Assembly: GCA_963692465.1 (NCBI GenBank)
Contig: OY829943.1
Span: 1,488,001 to 1,552,000 of the forward strand
Source of the DNA: JAUZOB01 sp963692465
GTDB lineage: Bacteria; Bacteroidota; Bacteroidia; Bacteroidales; Prolixibacteraceae
Length of the DNA: 64,000 nucleotides
Reading direction: 5' to 3'
A model generated the notes under the pieces. The model was not told the DNA's origin, did not search any database, and was given only the letters and a program-made list of their open reading frames with translations. Shown one piece after another: positions 42,078 to 51,580 of the stretch (within the stretch, counting starts at the first letter, position 1; each line of letters begins with the position of its first letter). The position numbers and the translations under genes were made by a program.

Positions 42078-44180
42078 CTACTTTTTGACTTTCCTTGCAG
42101 GTTTCTTCTTTTCCGGTTTATGAATATTTTTTAAATACACATAATACTCATCCTGACTACGAATCTTACGATTCGACGCAGATCGGCTATACTGATTGGA
42201 CAACTTCCCATCCTGAATCCGAGCCTTTTGATTATCATGCAATTGTATTTCAAGTTCTGCTTTTAATTCCTGTTTAATCTCACTGTCATAAATCGGACAC
42301 GCAACCTCAATCCGGCGGTTCAAGTTTCGGGGCATCCAATCTGCTGAAGAAATAAAAAGTTGTTCATCTCCGCCATTTCCAAATAAAAGAATCCGCGAAT
42401 GCTCCAGATATTTATCCACAATACTAATAGCCTGTATATTATCGCTCAGCCCAGGTATTCCGGGAATCAATGAACAAGCGCCCCGGATAATCAATTTAAT
42501 TTGTACCCCCGCAATACTGGCATCATACAGCTTATCAATCATCCCCGGGTCAACCAGACTATTTAGTTTGACAATTATATAAGCCGGTTTCCCTACCCGT
42601 GCCGCAGCAATCTCCTGATCTATCCGATGAACGAAGAACTCTCGCATACTAAACGGACTAAGGATAAGGTGTTCATAACTAAAATGTTTATAATTGTGCT
42701 TAAAGAATTCAAACACTCTAGCCACCTCCGTCGCAATACGAGGATCAGAGGTAAACAATCCCTCATCCGCATAGATTCGAGCCGTATCTTCATTAAAGTT
42801 CCCCGTCCCGACATAAGCATAATAACAAGGCTTTCCTTCCTCAACTCTGGTTATTAGGGCCAGCTTACAATGAATTTTCAAACCAGGAACCCCGTTAATC
42901 ACGGCAACGTGCTCATCCTGCAACTTTGAGGACCAATAAATATTAGCTTCCTCATCAAAACGAGCCTGTAACTCAATAATAACCGTTACTTTCTTCCCAT
43001 TTCTCGCCGCATTCAGCAATGCATTAACCACCTTCGAATAAGTAGCAACCCGATAGATTGTGATCGATATCTCACAAACCGACGAATCAATTGCCGCCTC
43101 CCGAATTAAACTAATAAACTGATTAAAGTTCTGATAGGGATAATGCAAAATGAAGTCCCGCTGTTTCATCCTCTTCAGAATGCTCTGATGAGATTGAAGA
43201 TACCGGCAAGGTAATGGTTTCGAACTTTGATAATAATGATGCGGCTCTCCTATCCGGGGAAAATCCATAAAATCACGAAGATTCTGATAACGTCCTCCCG
43301 GAATTACATTATCACTTCGTCTAAACTTCATTCGTTTTAAAAGATAGTTCAACAGATCCTCAGGAATCTGTTGATCATAAACTAATCGAACAGGAGAACC
43401 TTTTTTCCTTTTTTTCAGACTGGATTCAATCGACTCCAGTAAACTTTTGGAAATATCATCGTCAATATCCAGCTCCGCATCCCGGGTTATCTTAAAAGCA
43501 TAGGCTTCAATACGATCATAATCAAAAATAGGGAATAGATCCTCCAAACAATAACGAATAACATCATCAAGAAGAATGACATATTTACCGGTACGCTTTA
43601 CCGGCAAGACCAGAAAACGGGGAGCCGACCGATCCGGAATCCTTACAAGAGAATAAGTCGTCTGCTCCGGATGATCAGTACTAGAGAGCTTCACGGCAAA
43701 ATAGACCGATCGATCCCGTAGCATCGGAAATTCCCGGGTCTGCATTAACATGATCGGAACCAGATTCGGTAAGATCTTTTCATTAAAATATTCACGGACA
43801 AAAACACCCTGCGCCTTACTAAGCTGGGTCTCATCAAGAAAAAAAATCTTACTTTGAGCTAATCCTTCAACAATCTGGTTATAGATATTATCAAAATCCT
43901 TCTGCTGTTCAACAACAATCGCTTCAATCTTCTCATGAAGTTGTTCGGGAGTATAATTTCCTAACAAGTCATCTCCCTCAAGATTATGCTGAATCATTCG
44001 TTTAACCGAAGCAACACGAACTCTGAAAAATTCATCCAGATTATTAGAAAATATTCCCAGAAACCTCAGTCTTTCAAGAAGCGGCACATTCTGATCAGCA
44101 GCCTCCTGTAGCACTCTTTCATTAAAGGAGAGCCAGCTAATTTCACGATTTATGTATTTTTCCCGCACTTTCATAGTCAT
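42078..44180 (-). CDS. ppk1: Polyphosphate kinase 1
   Basis: PPK1 reversibly builds polyphosphate from ATP at the membrane. The four-domain layout is complete: the N domain starts REISWLSFNERVLQEA, the head domain follows, and the two C-terminal catalytic domains include KIHCKLALITR and EHSRILLFGNGGDEQLFISSADWMPRNL, with the catalytic and second active-site His. The length of 700 residues is normal. The last 30 residues are Lys-rich. The ATG at 44180 and another two codons later are both possible starts. It lies 24 bases downstream of the HEAT-like gene and may be in one unit with it. Identification is secure. Confidence 0.96.
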   Translation of the reverse strand: MTMKVREKYINREISWLSFNERVLQEAADQNVPLLERLRFLGIFSNNLDEFFRVRVASVKRMIQHNLEGDDLLGNYTPEQLHEKIEAIVVEQQKDFDNIYNQIVEGLAQSKIFFLDETQLSKAQGVFVREYFNEKILPNLVPIMLMQTREFPMLRDRSVYFAVKLSSTDHPEQTTYSLVRIPDRSAPRFLVLPVKRTGKYVILLDDVIRYCLEDLFPIFDYDRIEAYAFKITRDAELDIDDDISKSLLESIESSLKKRKKGSPVRLVYDQQIPEDLLNYLLKRMKFRRSDNVIPGGRYQNLRDFMDFPRIGEPHHYYQSSKPLPCRYLQSHQSILKRMKQRDFILHYPYQNFNQFISLIREAAIDSSVCEISITIYRVATYSKVVNALLNAARNGKKVTVIIELQARFDEEANIYWSSKLQDEHVAVINGVPGLKIHCKLALITRVEEGKPCYYAYVGTGNFNEDTARIYADEGLFTSDPRIATEVARVFEFFKHNYKHFSYEHLILSPFSMREFFVHRIDQEIAAARVGKPAYIIVKLNSLVDPGMIDKLYDASIAGVQIKLIIRGACSLIPGIPGLSDNIQAISIVDKYLEHSRILLFGNGGDEQLFISSADWMPRNLNRRIEVACPIYDSEIKQELKAELEIQLHDNQKARIQDGKLSNQYSRSASNRKIRSQDEYYVYLKNIHKPEKKKPARKVKK

Positions 44181-44204
44181 CCCTTTTTCTGTCGGATTCG
44201 CAAC

Positions 44205-44720
44205 TTATTTTATATTTTCAAGTAGCCGAAGTGTTTTTCTTCCCCTGCTTCTAATTCCGGGGGTTGCATCAATAAGTTGATCTTTTAATATCAAAGAAAC
44301 CTCTTGCTTTATTTCAGGATAAACTTTGGCAAAAACAATCACTGCATCCATCGCCCCACAACGAACAGCAATCGGAACCTCTGGATCCTGCAACCAATCA
44401 ATACAACAACTCAGAAGTTCCCCGTTTAGATTTCCACCCAACTCATGCTGGCAGGCTATCTTTAGAAAGATACGCTTCTGTCCGTCATTCCCCAGTTGAG
44501 GAATCAGCTCAACCATCTCAGGGACCAACGGAGCAACCAGCTCCGGATTTTTCTCATTGATTTTGTCGATCAACCAGCATCCCCTCCATGCATGACTTTC
44601 CTTACTCCGGGCAAAACGCCACAATTTCACAAGATCCTCAGGCTGTTTAATTATTGCCTCAGCAAGAAGATCTCTCATCCCACCTCGTGGAAAATTCTGT
44701 AATATCTCTTGAAAATTCAT
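44205..44720 (-). CDS. Hypothetical HEAT-repeat-like protein
   Basis: I do not recognise a named family. The 171-residue protein is predicted all-helical, with repeat-like units (WRFARSKESHAWRGCWLIDKI, LVAPLVPEMVELIPQLGND, VPIAVRCGAMDAVIVFA) that resemble HEAT or ARM repeats. It has no signal peptide and no transmembrane segment, so it is probably a cytoplasmic scaffold or adaptor. It lies between a DUF2007 gene and ppk1 on the same strand with gaps of 48 and 24 bases, which suggests co-transcription with ppk1. No partner can be named. Confidence 0.75.
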   Translation of the reverse strand: MNFQEILQNFPRGGMRDLLAEAIIKQPEDLVKLWRFARSKESHAWRGCWLIDKINEKNPELVAPLVPEMVELIPQLGNDGQKRIFLKIACQHELGGNLNGELLSCCIDWLQDPEVPIAVRCGAMDAVIVFAKVYPEIKQEVSLILKDQLIDATPGIRSRGRKTLRLLENIK

Positions 44721-44768
44721 CTGTCCCTCCTATTGCAAAAATAGGATTAATCTCCGGCGCCAACAACC

Positions 44769-44993
44769 TCAACTCAAATCGCGAACAATTTGTTCTGCCT
44801 TCTCCTGATCTTCTTCTTCGACATAGAGTTCGACCGAATTTGGAGTCCCAATCGGAAGCCCAGCATGAATTCCCTCCAGGAAAACATCCTGAACCAAACA
44901 GTCAATTCCTGCATCTTCTAATTGTGTCTTCATAAATTCTACTTCAATAAGCGAACCCGTAAAAACTTTGGATAACCTTCTACGATCTGTCAT
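44769..44993 (-). CDS. DUF2007 small protein
   Basis: This 74-residue protein fits the DUF2007 pattern: KVFTGSLIEVEFMKTQLEDAGIDCLVQD, then a GLPIGTPNSVELYVEEEDQEKAEQIV end. It has a small alpha/beta ferredoxin-like or GlnB-like fold; the family is annotated as putative signal-transducing protein without experimental support. It is cytoplasmic by lack of a signal. It heads the minus-strand group leading to the HEAT-like protein and ppk1, and is divergent from pgeF. Family assignment is good for such a short protein; function is unknown. Confidence 0.85.
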   Translation of the reverse strand: MTDRRRLSKVFTGSLIEVEFMKTQLEDAGIDCLVQDVFLEGIHAGLPIGTPNSVELYVEEEDQEKAEQIVRDLS

Positions 44994-45077
44994 GACATCC
45001 GGATTTTTCGTGTCTTATAAATGTACGAAATTATTTCTTTATTTAAATTAGCCCCCTGATAATTTAAACAAGCAAGA

Positions 45078-45887
45078 ATGATACAGTCAGAACAAAAAGG
45101 AATCCGGTTCCTGCATTTCTCGTCTTTATTAAAATTTAAGGAGTTAAAGCATTTTGTCACCACAAGAGAAGGCGGAGTAAGCTCCGGAACGTTCGGTTCA
45201 CTAAACCTCGGAGACGGAGGAGATAACCCGGAACGAATTGCTCAAAATCGAAGAATTCTTGCCTCTGCCCTCGGGATGAAGGAACATGACGTCTTTTACT
45301 GCCATCAAACGCATAGTGATCATATCTGCATTATTGATTCGGATTTTCTTCAGACCGAGAGCACAAAACAAAAAGAACTACTTTCAAGCGTTGATGCACT
45401 GATTACCAACCTGCCCGACACATGTCTGGTCATCCGAACAGCAGACTGTGTTCCGGTTCTTCTCTATGATGCCCGAAAAAAAGTAATGGCGGTCGCTCAT
45501 GCCGGATGGAAAGGTACCGTCTCTCAAATTGCCCGTAAAACGCTGGAGACTATGCAAAGTCGGTTTAACTCCAACCCATCCGACGTCTTTGCAGCCATCG
45601 GACCTTCCATTTCTCCTGATGTCTATGAAGTCGGACCGGAAGTAGCCGATCATTTCCGAAAAGCATTTCCCTTTTCCGATCAACTTATCCGCAATCATGG
45701 AGATGGAAAATATCTGCTTGATTTATGGAAAGCCAACAAACTACAACTTATCAATGCCGGCATTCCTGACTCGAATATTGAAATTGCCCACCAATGCACC
45801 TATTCCGATGCCGATCTTTTCTTTTCTGCCCGCCGTGACGGGTACCACTCAGGGCGGATCGGAACCGGCATTTACATTCCGCGCTAA
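45078..45887 (+). CDS. pgeF: Peptidoglycan editing factor PgeF (YfiH family)
   Basis: The family, formerly called multicopper polyphenol oxidase, contains PgeF, which in E. coli removes misplaced Ser from peptidoglycan precursors, and FAMIN-type purine enzymes. The metal site is clear: FYCHQTHSD (His), VIRTADCVPVLLYD (Cys), and VAHAGWKGT (His). The C-terminal IEIAHQCTYSDADLFFSARRDG is also diagnostic. The length of 269 residues is normal, and there is no signal peptide. It is a single gene between the divergent DUF2007 unit and a small membrane-protein gene. Family assignment is secure; the peptidoglycan role is taken from E. coli. Confidence 0.93.
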   Translation: MIQSEQKGIRFLHFSSLLKFKELKHFVTTREGGVSSGTFGSLNLGDGGDNPERIAQNRRILASALGMKEHDVFYCHQTHSDHICIIDSDFLQTESTKQKELLSSVDALITNLPDTCLVIRTADCVPVLLYDARKKVMAVAHAGWKGTVSQIARKTLETMQSRFNSNPSDVFAAIGPSISPDVYEVGPEVADHFRKAFPFSDQLIRNHGDGKYLLDLWKANKLQLINAGIPDSNIEIAHQCTYSDADLFFSARRDGYHSGRIGTGIYIPR

Positions 45888-45948
45888 CTCATTGTGAATC
45901 TTTACAAAAAATTAAGGATAAACTAACCACAAGTGTCTTTTATTCTCT

Positions 45949-45956
45949 TAAATTTG
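45949..45956 (+). promoter_or_regulatory. Predicted -7 element for the small membrane-protein gene
   Basis: TAAATTTG matches TAnnTTTG. Its last base is the first base of an in-frame GTG at 45956, which therefore cannot be the start codon if this element is real; the ATG at 45989 is then favoured. Confidence 0.5.
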
Positions 45957-45988
45957 TGCCGTTCATAATAGAGATTTGTGGGGATGGG

Positions 45989-46477
45989 ATGGAAGTAGTA
46001 CTTAAAATTATTAGTGTTGCCTTATTTGCGACCGTGAAATATATATTCACATTACCTTATGCCTTGTTTATAGGACTTAGCTACCAGCAGTCCATTCTTT
46101 CAATTATTGTAGGAGGCACAATAGGATTCATTTTTTTCTACTACATGAATGAATGGTTGCTGAAACTTCTGAAGCGTTTTAAATTATATCTTTTCAAAGC
46201 GCCGGAGTTCGGTTGTTTATTGCACTGCCTTCACGACATGTGGATAAACCGCAGAAGAAGAATCTTTACCCGAAAAAGTCGGCTTATTGTCCGGATGAAA
46301 TCTAACTATGGATTATTAGGGCTCATCATCGCGACTCCAGTCCTTCTGTCTATTCCTTTCGGAGCATTCCTTGCCAAAAGATACTTTTCTCAACATAAGA
46401 TGGTTCCTCTATACATGAGCCTTTCCATTACAGGTTGGAGTGCAATACTCACAGGAGGAGTTCTCCTACTGACATAA
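45989..46477 (+). CDS. Small integral membrane protein, possibly small multidrug-export-like
   Basis: The 162-residue protein has four predicted helices, at about 3-30, 35-53, 105-128 and 138-160. A basic cytoplasmic loop (KLLKRFK and NRRRRIFTRKSR) lies between the second and third. The third helix region, NYGLLGLIIATPVLLSIPFGAFLA, loosely resembles families of small exporters with a Gly-Pro-rich hairpin, but I would not name it on that basis. The start is set at ATG 45989, downstream of the predicted -7 element. The gene stands alone between pgeF and the convergent export operon. Membrane location is clear; function is unknown. Confidence 0.78.
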   Translation: MEVVLKIISVALFATVKYIFTLPYALFIGLSYQQSILSIIVGGTIGFIFFYYMNEWLLKLLKRFKLYLFKAPEFGCLLHCLHDMWINRRRRIFTRKSRLIVRMKSNYGLLGLIIATPVLLSIPFGAFLAKRYFSQHKMVPLYMSLSITGWSAILTGGVLLLT

Positions 46478-46502
46478 CATTCAATTCAACAACTGAAAAT
46501 CT

Positions 46503-47879
46503 CTATAACTTTAAAGGAACACCCTTATAAAAATCCAAAATCTTAGTCCGGAATATATACTCGTATTTTGCCTGTAATAAGTCCGACTCGGCCTTCGTCA
46601 GGTTATTCTTTGCGTCGTTGTAATCATAAGAGCTAACAGTTCCGAGATTATATTTTTCCTCATTATACCGAAAGGCCTCCTGCATTGAAGTTACGGCTTT
46701 CTCATTTGAATGATAACGTTTCAAGGCAGCTACAGCATTGGTATAAGCCGTTTCTATCTCTTTTCGCAGACTATTTTTCTGGTTTTGAAGATCAAGGGTA
46801 GAATTATCCACCTGTAACCTCGCATTTGAGACCTGCATCCGGCTCTGATACTGATTAAAGATCGGAATATTCAATGTAAGTCCGATGCTCTTCTGAGCAT
46901 TATTGCGCAATTGATCTCCCAATGGAATCTTCCCGCTTATATCTCCAGTCGAGTTATAATTATAGAACTTATTATTATAACGAGTAAAATAATTCGCTCC
47001 CAATGATAATGTCGGATATAAAGAACCCTTACTAACCTCAAGTTGCATCTCATAACTCTTCAGTTTATATTCTGCACCTTTAATCTCCGGTCTTAATGCG
47101 ACCGCTTCTGCAAAGACCTCATCGGAAGAGCCAATTACAGAAGTCTTGTCAATCGTTGAAAGATTCGGAACTTCAACCTGAAAATCTTTAGATGGCTTAA
47201 GATCAAGTATCTGTTCTAAGTTCACCAGTGCAAGCTGCAGATTATTTTCTGCCACAACAACCTGAAGGTCTTCTTTTGCAAACTGGGCCTGAACTTCAAG
47301 TAATTTACCCCCGGGAAGACTTCCGGCTTCAACCGTTTTTGCTATTTTGTCTTCCTGATCTTTTGTAATGTCAAGCTGAACTTTAGCCACATCCAATAAT
47401 TCTTTATCCATCAGGATCTCCAGATAAGCGGAAGTAATCTGCATCGCAATATCATTCTTGGCCTTATTCAAATCTTCCAGACTTGATTTAAGCTCGAATT
47501 CCCGTTGCTTGATCGTATTCTTTTTCGCAAAACCGTTAAACACATCCACGGAAGCCTGTAAAGAAAAATCCTCCTCATTCGAATTAAATTTCTCATACGT
47601 GTAATTCTGAGTCCGCGAAAGTCCCGTACTGTAATTCTGCGACAATTGAGAATTCAGGGTCGGAAACTTCTTCCATTTGGCACTCTGCAACTGGTTCTTA
47701 CTATAATTGACCGATATAGCCTGTTGTCTGATTTGTATATTATTCTCCAGAGCATAATTGACACATTTCTGAAGAGACCAGGATTCCTGAGCCTCCACGG
47801 TTCCTGACACAAACAAGACCATCATCAGTGCACTGATTATCACAATACTTTTCATGCCTTCTGTTTTCAAATAACTCAT
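46503..47879 (-). CDS. TolC-family outer-membrane efflux protein
   Basis: A signal peptide (ending TVEAQ) is followed by WSLQKCVNYALENNIQIRQ, the usual first helix of TolC-like channels. Two OEP repeats cover residues 40-240 and 250-455, with long amphipathic helices and the RPEIKGAEYKLKSYEMQ signature. The length of 458 residues is standard. It forms the outer-membrane duct of a tripartite exporter with the adaptor and ABC components encoded just upstream in transcription order. Its start overlaps the adaptor stop by 4 bases (ATGA), so translation is coupled; a second Met eight residues in is a possible alternative. Family is secure. Confidence 0.94.
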   Translation of the reverse strand: MSYLKTEGMKSIVIISALMMVLFVSGTVEAQESWSLQKCVNYALENNIQIRQQAISVNYSKNQLQSAKWKKFPTLNSQLSQNYSTGLSRTQNYTYEKFNSNEEDFSLQASVDVFNGFAKKNTIKQREFELKSSLEDLNKAKNDIAMQITSAYLEILMDKELLDVAKVQLDITKDQEDKIAKTVEAGSLPGGKLLEVQAQFAKEDLQVVVAENNLQLALVNLEQILDLKPSKDFQVEVPNLSTIDKTSVIGSSDEVFAEAVALRPEIKGAEYKLKSYEMQLEVSKGSLYPTLSLGANYFTRYNNKFYNYNSTGDISGKIPLGDQLRNNAQKSIGLTLNIPIFNQYQSRMQVSNARLQVDNSTLDLQNQKNSLRKEIETAYTNAVAALKRYHSNEKAVTSMQEAFRYNEEKYNLGTVSSYDYNDAKNNLTKAESDLLQAKYEYIFRTKILDFYKGVPLKL

Positions 47880-48976
47880 TTATTCCCTGCTTTAGCAATC
47901 ACGTTTCCCTTAATCTTATCATGGAGAGAAAGTCCACTCTTTATTTCAATATTAACCCCGTCGCTCAATCCAATTCCAATATAACACCGTCTATACGTTT
48001 TAGGAGAGGATTCCACCTCGACATAAGGCCGGCTACCGTCAAATTTAAGAAGTGATTCCGGAATTACCAGTACATTATCCCGCCGATCAAGTACAATACT
48101 CGCATTGGCGCTATATCCAGCCCTAACAAAATGCCCTCTCTGAAGATTTACCTTCGCACGAATTTCAAACTGTGTTGCCCCATTCTCCTCTTTTCCTTTC
48201 GGAGAAATATATTCCAGACGGGCATCGTAATTACTTTGATCAATAGCACCGACAGTCAGGACAATCTGCATTCCCTCCCGAAGTTTTCCAACCTCCGTTT
48301 CATCTACCTTACCCTGAAAGATCATATCGTTCATGTCCGCTACCGTTGCAATCGTCGTTCCTTCGTTAAACGTATTCGCCTGAATAACTGAATTACCCTC
48401 TTTGACCGGAACATCCAGCACCATTCCATCAATAGTGGAACGAATCAGCGTATTGGTCGTTGATTTGGAATGCCGGGACACCCCTGTTTTCACCAATTCC
48501 AGGTTGTTCTGAGATGCATCAATTTCAGCTCTGGCATTTTGAAGAGCCGTTCTGGATTTAACGAAATCCTCATTAGAGATCACCTTTTTCTGATAAAGTC
48601 CCTTTTTCCGATTAAAATCAATCTTTGCATCTTCCAATGAAATCTTAGCTTTCTCAAGCCGGTCCTCTGCCGAATTTAGGCTAACGACATCTGGAATAAT
48701 CTTTACCCGGGCAATAATCTGTCCCTTTCGAACCCTTTGTCCTGCATCAACATAAACCTTTTCTATAATTCCAGAAACCTGCGGTTTAATAAGAATTTCC
48801 TTCCGCGGAACAATCGATCCTGTTGCCACCGTCTTTTTCAGAATATCACTGATAAACGGAGTTTTGGTTTCGTAAAGAACTTCTTTGGGTTTTGATTTTA
48901 AATAAAGGAAGACCAGCGTTCCGACAAAAACAACAATCAGAACGACCAAACCCAATATCTTAAAGACCTTTTTCAT
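47876..48976 (-). CDS. Periplasmic adaptor subunit (HlyD/MacA-like)
   Basis: An N-terminal membrane anchor (about 5-27) is followed by the barrel-sandwich halves ILIKPQVSGIIEKVYVDAGQRVRKGQIIARV. Next come a helical hairpin (about 95-165), the second lipoyl half (IRSTIDGMVLDVPVKEGNSVIQ), a beta-barrel domain and a membrane-proximal domain. The length of 366 residues and the order match MacA-like adaptors of ABC exporters better than RND adaptors. It links the inner-membrane permeases with the TolC-like duct. It is the fourth gene of a five-gene unit and overlaps the TolC gene by 4 bases. The identity of the exported substrate is unknown. Confidence 0.92.
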   Translation of the reverse strand: MKKVFKILGLVVLIVVFVGTLVFLYLKSKPKEVLYETKTPFISDILKKTVATGSIVPRKEILIKPQVSGIIEKVYVDAGQRVRKGQIIARVKIIPDVVSLNSAEDRLEKAKISLEDAKIDFNRKKGLYQKKVISNEDFVKSRTALQNARAEIDASQNNLELVKTGVSRHSKSTTNTLIRSTIDGMVLDVPVKEGNSVIQANTFNEGTTIATVADMNDMIFQGKVDETEVGKLREGMQIVLTVGAIDQSNYDARLEYISPKGKEENGATQFEIRAKVNLQRGHFVRAGYSANASIVLDRRDNVLVIPESLLKFDGSRPYVEVESSPKTYRRCYIGIGLSDGVNIEIKSGLSLHDKIKGNVIAKAGNK

Positions 48977-49008
48977 TTTATTATTTTTTTATAGTTATAA
49001 AGGGTTAT

Positions 49009-50289
49009 TTAGATTTCATCTCTTAATGCATCAATCGTTTTCATCTTTAGAGCCCTACGGGCCGGAATCATACCGGCAAAGACTCCGGCAATGACAAGAA
49101 TAGCAAGAGCCACCACCGCCAGTTGCGAACTAATTGTCGGATTCGTAAAGAACATCTCACTGTCAGCAGCAGGAGGCCCGGGAGGTTGTTCTGTCGCTTT
49201 ATCAATTAAAGCCAAAAGTCCGACCCCACACGACAGTCCCAGATACCCGGCAATAGAAGTTAAAAACACACTTTCCGCAACAATCTGTCCCATAATTTTT
49301 CGGGGAGTTGCACCAATAGCCCGCATCACCCCGATTTCCTGGGTCCGCTCTTTTACAATAACCAGCATGATATTACTCACTCCGATTACTCCGGCAAGGA
49401 GTGTTCCTGTCCCCACAATCCAAATCAAAATACCAATTCCCAGAAAAAGCATATTAAACTGATTAAACTGTTTCTCCAGATTGATATGAACAACAGCCGG
49501 CTCATCGGTCGGATCAACATCATGGCGTTGCTTTAATATTCTCAATAGTTTTTCTTCCACCGGACCAACCGGAATTCCTTTTTTCGTAGTAAAAGCGAAA
49601 AGATGAATTTCATTTCCCAGATTATAAACCTGCTGCATCGTCGTAAATGGGAACATAACCGACTCTTCAACCCGACCGTTTATACTCATACTCGATTCAG
49701 CCCGCATTATTCCGACAACCTGGTAGTAAACCCCATCAATTTTCAGATACTGTCCGATTGGATTCTCCGAAGGAGCAAACATCTGCGACCGGACTTTCTC
49801 TCCAATTACACAAACTTTCCGGCGTTCCCCAATATCAATATTATTCAGGTATCGCCCCACTACAGGCGACATCGGTTCGATATTAACATATTCCGGATAA
49901 TCTCCCTTTAATCTGAACGACCCGTTCCTGTTGCCCCGCACCGTATTATTTCCGCCTGCTTTTCCTCCGCCCAATAATCGGGGAGCAAGGCTCTCAATCT
50001 CTGGAACATTTCGAAGAAGATATTTGGCATCCTCATTATCAAAACTCCACTTTCGCCCCCGGTTAAAACCCTTATAAGGCTTACTGGTTTCAGAAGTAAA
50101 AAGGAAAGATGAATTTTTCGCAATACCCTCGGTCCCCTTCATAATCCCATTTTCCAATCCTTTCCCCATTCCTGCCATAAAGACAAGCATGAAGATTCCC
50201 CAGAAGACCCCCAGAGCAGTCAAAAAACTGCGGACTTTATTTTTCTTCAGTGCACTGATAATCTCATTCCAGCGATCAATATCAAACAT
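49009..50289 (-). CDS. MacB-type ABC transporter permease, second copy
   Basis: The 426-residue permease has one N-terminal helix (about 18-40), a periplasmic MacB_PCD domain (about 45-265) and three C-terminal helices. The FtsX-domain signature GVIGVSNIMLVIVKERTQEIGVMRAIGATPRKIMGQI lies between helices 2 and 3. It lacks the fused ATPase of E. coli MacB, so it depends on the separate ATPase at 51581-52312. It is a paralogue of the preceding permease. A Pro-rich loop (EQPPGPPAADSEM) sits before the last helix. Two permeases in one operon suggest a heterodimer. Secure at the family level. Confidence 0.92.
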   Translation of the reverse strand: MFDIDRWNEIISALKKNKVRSFLTALGVFWGIFMLVFMAGMGKGLENGIMKGTEGIAKNSSFLFTSETSKPYKGFNRGRKWSFDNEDAKYLLRNVPEIESLAPRLLGGGKAGGNNTVRGNRNGSFRLKGDYPEYVNIEPMSPVVGRYLNNIDIGERRKVCVIGEKVRSQMFAPSENPIGQYLKIDGVYYQVVGIMRAESSMSINGRVEESVMFPFTTMQQVYNLGNEIHLFAFTTKKGIPVGPVEEKLLRILKQRHDVDPTDEPAVVHINLEKQFNQFNMLFLGIGILIWIVGTGTLLAGVIGVSNIMLVIVKERTQEIGVMRAIGATPRKIMGQIVAESVFLTSIAGYLGLSCGVGLLALIDKATEQPPGPPAADSEMFFTNPTISSQLAVVALAILVIAGVFAGMIPARRALKMKTIDALRDEI

Positions 50290-50312
50290 AGAGCAGCTTT
50301 AATAATCTTTAT

Positions 50313-51569
50313 TTATTCATCTTTTAATGCTTCAATAGGCCTTATCCGCGAAGCTCTTCTGGCAGGTACATAACCAGCAATCGCTCCTGCTAAAATCAAA
50401 ATAATCGTCGAAGTTATTGCAATTCCAAAATCGACTGTTGGATTCAAAAACAAAGTCATACTATCCATCGTTCTGGGCTGATCCGCCACGGATTTATCAA
50501 TAAAATAACTAACAATCTCCATGAGTCCGGCTCCGGCTATCAACCCGATATATCCGGCAACCCCTGTAATCAGGATCGCCTCTAACATAATCAGTTTCAC
50601 CACCGAAGAAGGACTGGCTCCCAAGGCTTTGCGAATGCCAATTTCTTTCGTTCGCTCCTTGACAACAATCATCATAATATTACTCACCCCCACAATCCCG
50701 GCAAAAAGTGTGAAGATTCCAATCACCCAAACGAACAATTTAATGGCCTCGAATATTTTCATGGTCCTCAAATAATCAGTCAGCGTATCATAAGACCCCA
50801 GCGCACTCTTATCAGCAGGATCAAAACTGTGTTGCTTCCCGATTGTCTTTCGGATATTCTCTTCGATATCTTTACTTTGTGTCTCATCAACCATCTGAGT
50901 GGTCATAGCATATTCCGTCACCTTATTTCCACCATTAAATATTCGCTGTGCCGTAGAAACAGGAATATCACAGTCCGTATTCTGAAACGCATTGAACTCT
51001 TTACTAATTCCGACAACCATAAACGGAATATCACTGATTCTTATAAACTTACCAATCGCCGTAGTCCCGCTAAATAATGCATCGCGAATATCCGTACCGA
51101 TAACAACTACTTTCCGATTCTGTTGAATATCCAGTTCATTAACAAAACGACCTTCGACAATCTGTAGATTTTGTGCTTCCTGAAAATCAGGCTGGCAACC
51201 CTCAACAGCATAAGATCCTCGCTCTTTCCCATAATTGAGATTACAGGTTCCTATTTTATAACGGCTTGAAAATTTATCAACCCCTTTAACATCTTTTACA
51301 CTTGAGTCATCCTCATTGGTCAACTGCACGGTCCTTCCTGTTTTCAACCCTTTATAAGGCATACTGGTCTGGCCGGTCCATATCCATAAAGAATTAATAG
51401 CGCTCCCCTGAAAATTAGAACTGACACCATTCTGCAATCCATTTCCAGAGCCAAGCAAAATCATCAGAATAAAGATTCCCCAAGCGACACTAAAACCGGT
51501 CAAAAAAGTCCGAAGTTTATTTTTACGAATGGCCCCGAATATCTCCAGCCACTTATCAATATCAAACAT
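50313..51569 (-). CDS. MacB-type ABC transporter permease, first copy
   Basis: The topology is the same as its neighbour: one N-terminal helix, a periplasmic domain (about 45-270) and three C-terminal helices carrying GIVGVSNIMMIVVKERTKEIGIRKALGASPSSVVKLI. The length is 418 residues. The two permeases share the N-terminal start MFDIDKWLEIFGAIRKNKLRTFLTG-like pattern (here and in the second copy MFDIDRWNEIISALKKNK), which points to an old gene duplication. Gaps of 11 and 23 bases to its neighbours support one transcript. Mechanotransmission through the periplasmic domain is known for MacB; the substrate here is not predictable. Confidence 0.92.
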   Translation of the reverse strand: MFDIDKWLEIFGAIRKNKLRTFLTGFSVAWGIFILMILLGSGNGLQNGVSSNFQGSAINSLWIWTGQTSMPYKGLKTGRTVQLTNEDDSSVKDVKGVDKFSSRYKIGTCNLNYGKERGSYAVEGCQPDFQEAQNLQIVEGRFVNELDIQQNRKVVVIGTDIRDALFSGTTAIGKFIRISDIPFMVVGISKEFNAFQNTDCDIPVSTAQRIFNGGNKVTEYAMTTQMVDETQSKDIEENIRKTIGKQHSFDPADKSALGSYDTLTDYLRTMKIFEAIKLFVWVIGIFTLFAGIVGVSNIMMIVVKERTKEIGIRKALGASPSSVVKLIMLEAILITGVAGYIGLIAGAGLMEIVSYFIDKSVADQPRTMDSMTLFLNPTVDFGIAITSTIILILAGAIAGYVPARRASRIRPIEALKDE

Positions 51570-51580
51570 AGCCGTCGGGT

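Noticed and set aside
45384..45698. 104-codon frame antisense to pgeF
   Set aside because: It lies wholly within the well-conserved PgeF coding sequence and has no recognisable product.
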